From the NCBI GenBank assembly GCA_937997605.1, contig CALLFD010000438.1, positions 1 through 6,502 on the forward strand: a stretch of DNA of 6,502 bases, given 5' to 3'. The notes beneath the pieces were generated by a model. The model saw nothing but the letters and a program-made list of their open reading frames with translations, was not told the DNA's origin and did no database searches. The stretch is from an uncultured Collinsella sp. GTDB lineage: Bacteria; Actinomycetota; Coriobacteriia; Coriobacteriales; Coriobacteriaceae. Each line of letters starts with the position of its first letter. Position 1 is the first letter of the stretch. Made by a program: the position numbers and the translations under genes. Shown here piece after piece: positions 5,491-6,502 of the stretch.

Positions 5491-5784
5491 AGGCATGTGC
5501 TCCTCATCGTTGTTTGTCACCCTATGATAAAGTCTCGCGCCGACATCCCGCGCCCCGCAGCAAAGTTTCAAAACGTGTTCGATGACTTGTCGCGTTAACA
5601 AAAACTCGGCCGCTCTATCCAATTTTTACTTGACATCCCCTTCACCGAATGACGTTGTGCCGTTCGCCTGCTGCGGTCTGTATTTTTCACTTGAACCCGC
5701 TAAAGTTGCATTTCAGCTTTTGGCGCGTGAAGCTGGATACGCGCAGTCGGCGGGTGGGCCCGTCGCGATTTGAAAGGACTTTGT
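5491..5784. other. Divergent intergenic region with small hairpins before the dehydrogenase gene
   Basis: This 294-nt spacer holds the minus-strand promoter candidate near 5524. On the plus strand a perfect -35 hexamer TTGACA lies at 5630-5635, but no good -10 follows at 16-18 nt. Downstream are three small inverted repeats: AAAGTTG/CAGCTTT (5702-5720, one wobble), GCGCGT/ACGCGC (5723-5744, perfect 6 bp) and CGGG/CCCG (5751-5762). They could fold in the leader of the dehydrogenase mRNA. I recognise no known riboswitch class and no convincing small gene. Confidence 0.5.
5524..5529 (-). promoter_or_regulatory. -10 box candidate for the coiled-coil gene
   Basis: The minus strand reads TATCAT (inside TTTATCATAGGG), five of six bases of TATAAT. 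This would give a start near 5517 and a leader of about 27 nt carrying the GAGGAG at 5500-5505. No matching -35 box is evident. Confidence 0.4.
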
Positions 5785-6502
5785 ATGGGACTTTTCACTG
5801 GTAAGACCGTAATCGTCACCGGCGGCGGCAAGGCAACGCTTAAGGATGGCTCCGCTGGCTCCATCGGCTACGGCATCGATATCGCTTTTGCCAAGGAGGG
5901 CGCAAACCTCGTCATTACCGGCCGCAACGTTGCCAAGCTCGAGGCTGCCAAGGAGTCCCTTGAGGCCGAGTACGGCATCAAGGTTCTGCCTGTTCAGGCC
6001 GATGTCTCGGCTGGTCAGGACAACGAGGCCGTCGTCCAGAACGTCATCGACAAGGCCATTGAGGAATTCGGCCGCATCGACGCCGTCGTCAACAATGCCC
6101 AGGCCAGCGCCTCAGGCGTGACCATCGCCGATCACACCATGGATCAGTTTAACCTGGCCATTTATTCCGGCCTGTATGCTACCTATCTGTACATGCAGAA
6201 GGCCTATCCTCACCTGAAGGAGACCAAGGGCTCCGTGGTCAACTTTGCCTCGGGTGCCGGCCTGTTTGGCAACTACGGCCAGTGCAGCTATGCCGCCGCC
6301 AAGGAGGGCATCCGCGGCCTGACTCGCGTTGCCGCCAACGAGTGGGGCAAGGACGGCATCAACGTCAATATCGTGTGCCCGCTTGCTTGGACCGCTGCGC
6401 TCGAGAACTTCCAGGATGCATACCCCGAGGCGTTCAAGGCCAACGTCCACATGCCGCCGGCGGGCCACTACGGCGACGTCGAGAAGGAGATCGGCCGCGT
6501 GG
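5785..6502 (+). CDS. Short-chain dehydrogenase/reductase (SDR), cut by right edge
   Basis: The 239 visible residues form a classical SDR fold that oxidises or reduces an alcohol/ketone with NAD(P). The cofactor loop is T12-G-G-G...S26-I-G-Y-G30, with about ten extra residues (16-25) compared with the usual TGxxxGIG. R47 (TGRN, after strand 2) hints at NADP(H). D73-V follows strand 3, and NNAQ (103-106) stands where NNAG is normal. Catalytic S156, Y169 and K173 are in place with the usual 13-residue Ser-Tyr spacing. The Asn of the catalytic tetrad aligns with G129 (YSGLYATYLYMQ), and the usual PG after strand 6 is P199-L. The ATG at 5785 has AAAGGA six bases upstream. The substrate cannot be read from the sequence; gut actinobacteria use SDRs on bile acids and other alcohols, but nothing here shows that. 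Only a short C-terminal piece should be missing. Confidence 0.88.
   Translation, partial: MGLFTGKTVIVTGGGKATLKDGSAGSIGYGIDIAFAKEGANLVITGRNVAKLEAAKESLEAEYGIKVLPVQADVSAGQDNEAVVQNVIDKAIEEFGRIDAVVNNAQASASGVTIADHTMDQFNLAIYSGLYATYLYMQKAYPHLKETKGSVVNFASGAGLFGNYGQCSYAAAKEGIRGLTRVAANEWGKDGINVNIVCPLAWTAALENFQDAYPEAFKANVHMPPAGHYGDVEKEIGRV

Noticed and set aside
5491..5622. N-terminal extension of the coiled-coil protein to a TTG at 5622
   Set aside because: The extension crosses the -10 candidate and the GAGGAG site, has a different composition, and lacks its own ribosome binding site.
5582..5773. 63-codon plus-strand frame in the divergent intergenic region
   Set aside because: No ribosome binding site or recognisable product; it overlaps promoter-like and hairpin sequence and ends just before the SDR ribosome binding site.

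Overview
The window looks like chromosomal DNA of a high-GC, gut-type actinobacterium of the class Coriobacteriia. Collinsella or a close relative is my best guess, from codon bias, the kinds of protein present and the promoter style. No marker gene here settles the genus. There is no phage, plasmid, CRISPR or secretion gene, no complete transposase, and no tRNA or rRNA gene.

Layout. (1) 1-692, minus strand: the N-terminal 230 residues of a methionyl-tRNA-synthetase-like class I enzyme, running off the left edge, with an extended -10 promoter candidate at 774-782. (2) 825-2004, plus strand: a small DUF3267-type membrane zinc peptidase, possibly leaderless, followed 28 nt later by queH. (3) 2069-3286, plus strand: queA, with its own extended -10 element and a strong ribosome binding site on a GTG start. 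(4) 3287-3726: a 440-nt non-coding stretch between convergent genes. Almost all of it folds into consecutive inverted repeats: two covarying copies of one small hairpin, two long imperfect hairpins, a GGGAC(A/T)GG-type repeat pair, and a 19-bp perfect inverted repeat that reads as a terminator on the minus strand. (5) 3727-5490, minus strand: an unrecognised 587-residue protein with an acidic N-terminus, a long coiled coil and a single C-terminal membrane helix. (6) 5491-5784: a divergent intergenic region with small hairpins upstream of the plus-strand gene. (7) 5785-6502, plus strand: a short-chain dehydrogenase/reductase cut by the right edge, with unusual substitutions at normally conserved positions.

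How the genes fit together. QueA and QueH catalyse the last two steps of queuosine synthesis on tRNA: QueA makes epoxyqueuosine and QueH reduces it to queuosine. The MetRS-like gene is also tRNA-related but is transcribed divergently. The peptidase, the coiled-coil protein and the dehydrogenase have no visible functional link to these or to each other. The most unusual part is the hairpin-packed region 3285-3716. It may be a nest of dispersed REP/MITE-like repeats or a structured RNA; the sequence alone cannot decide which.
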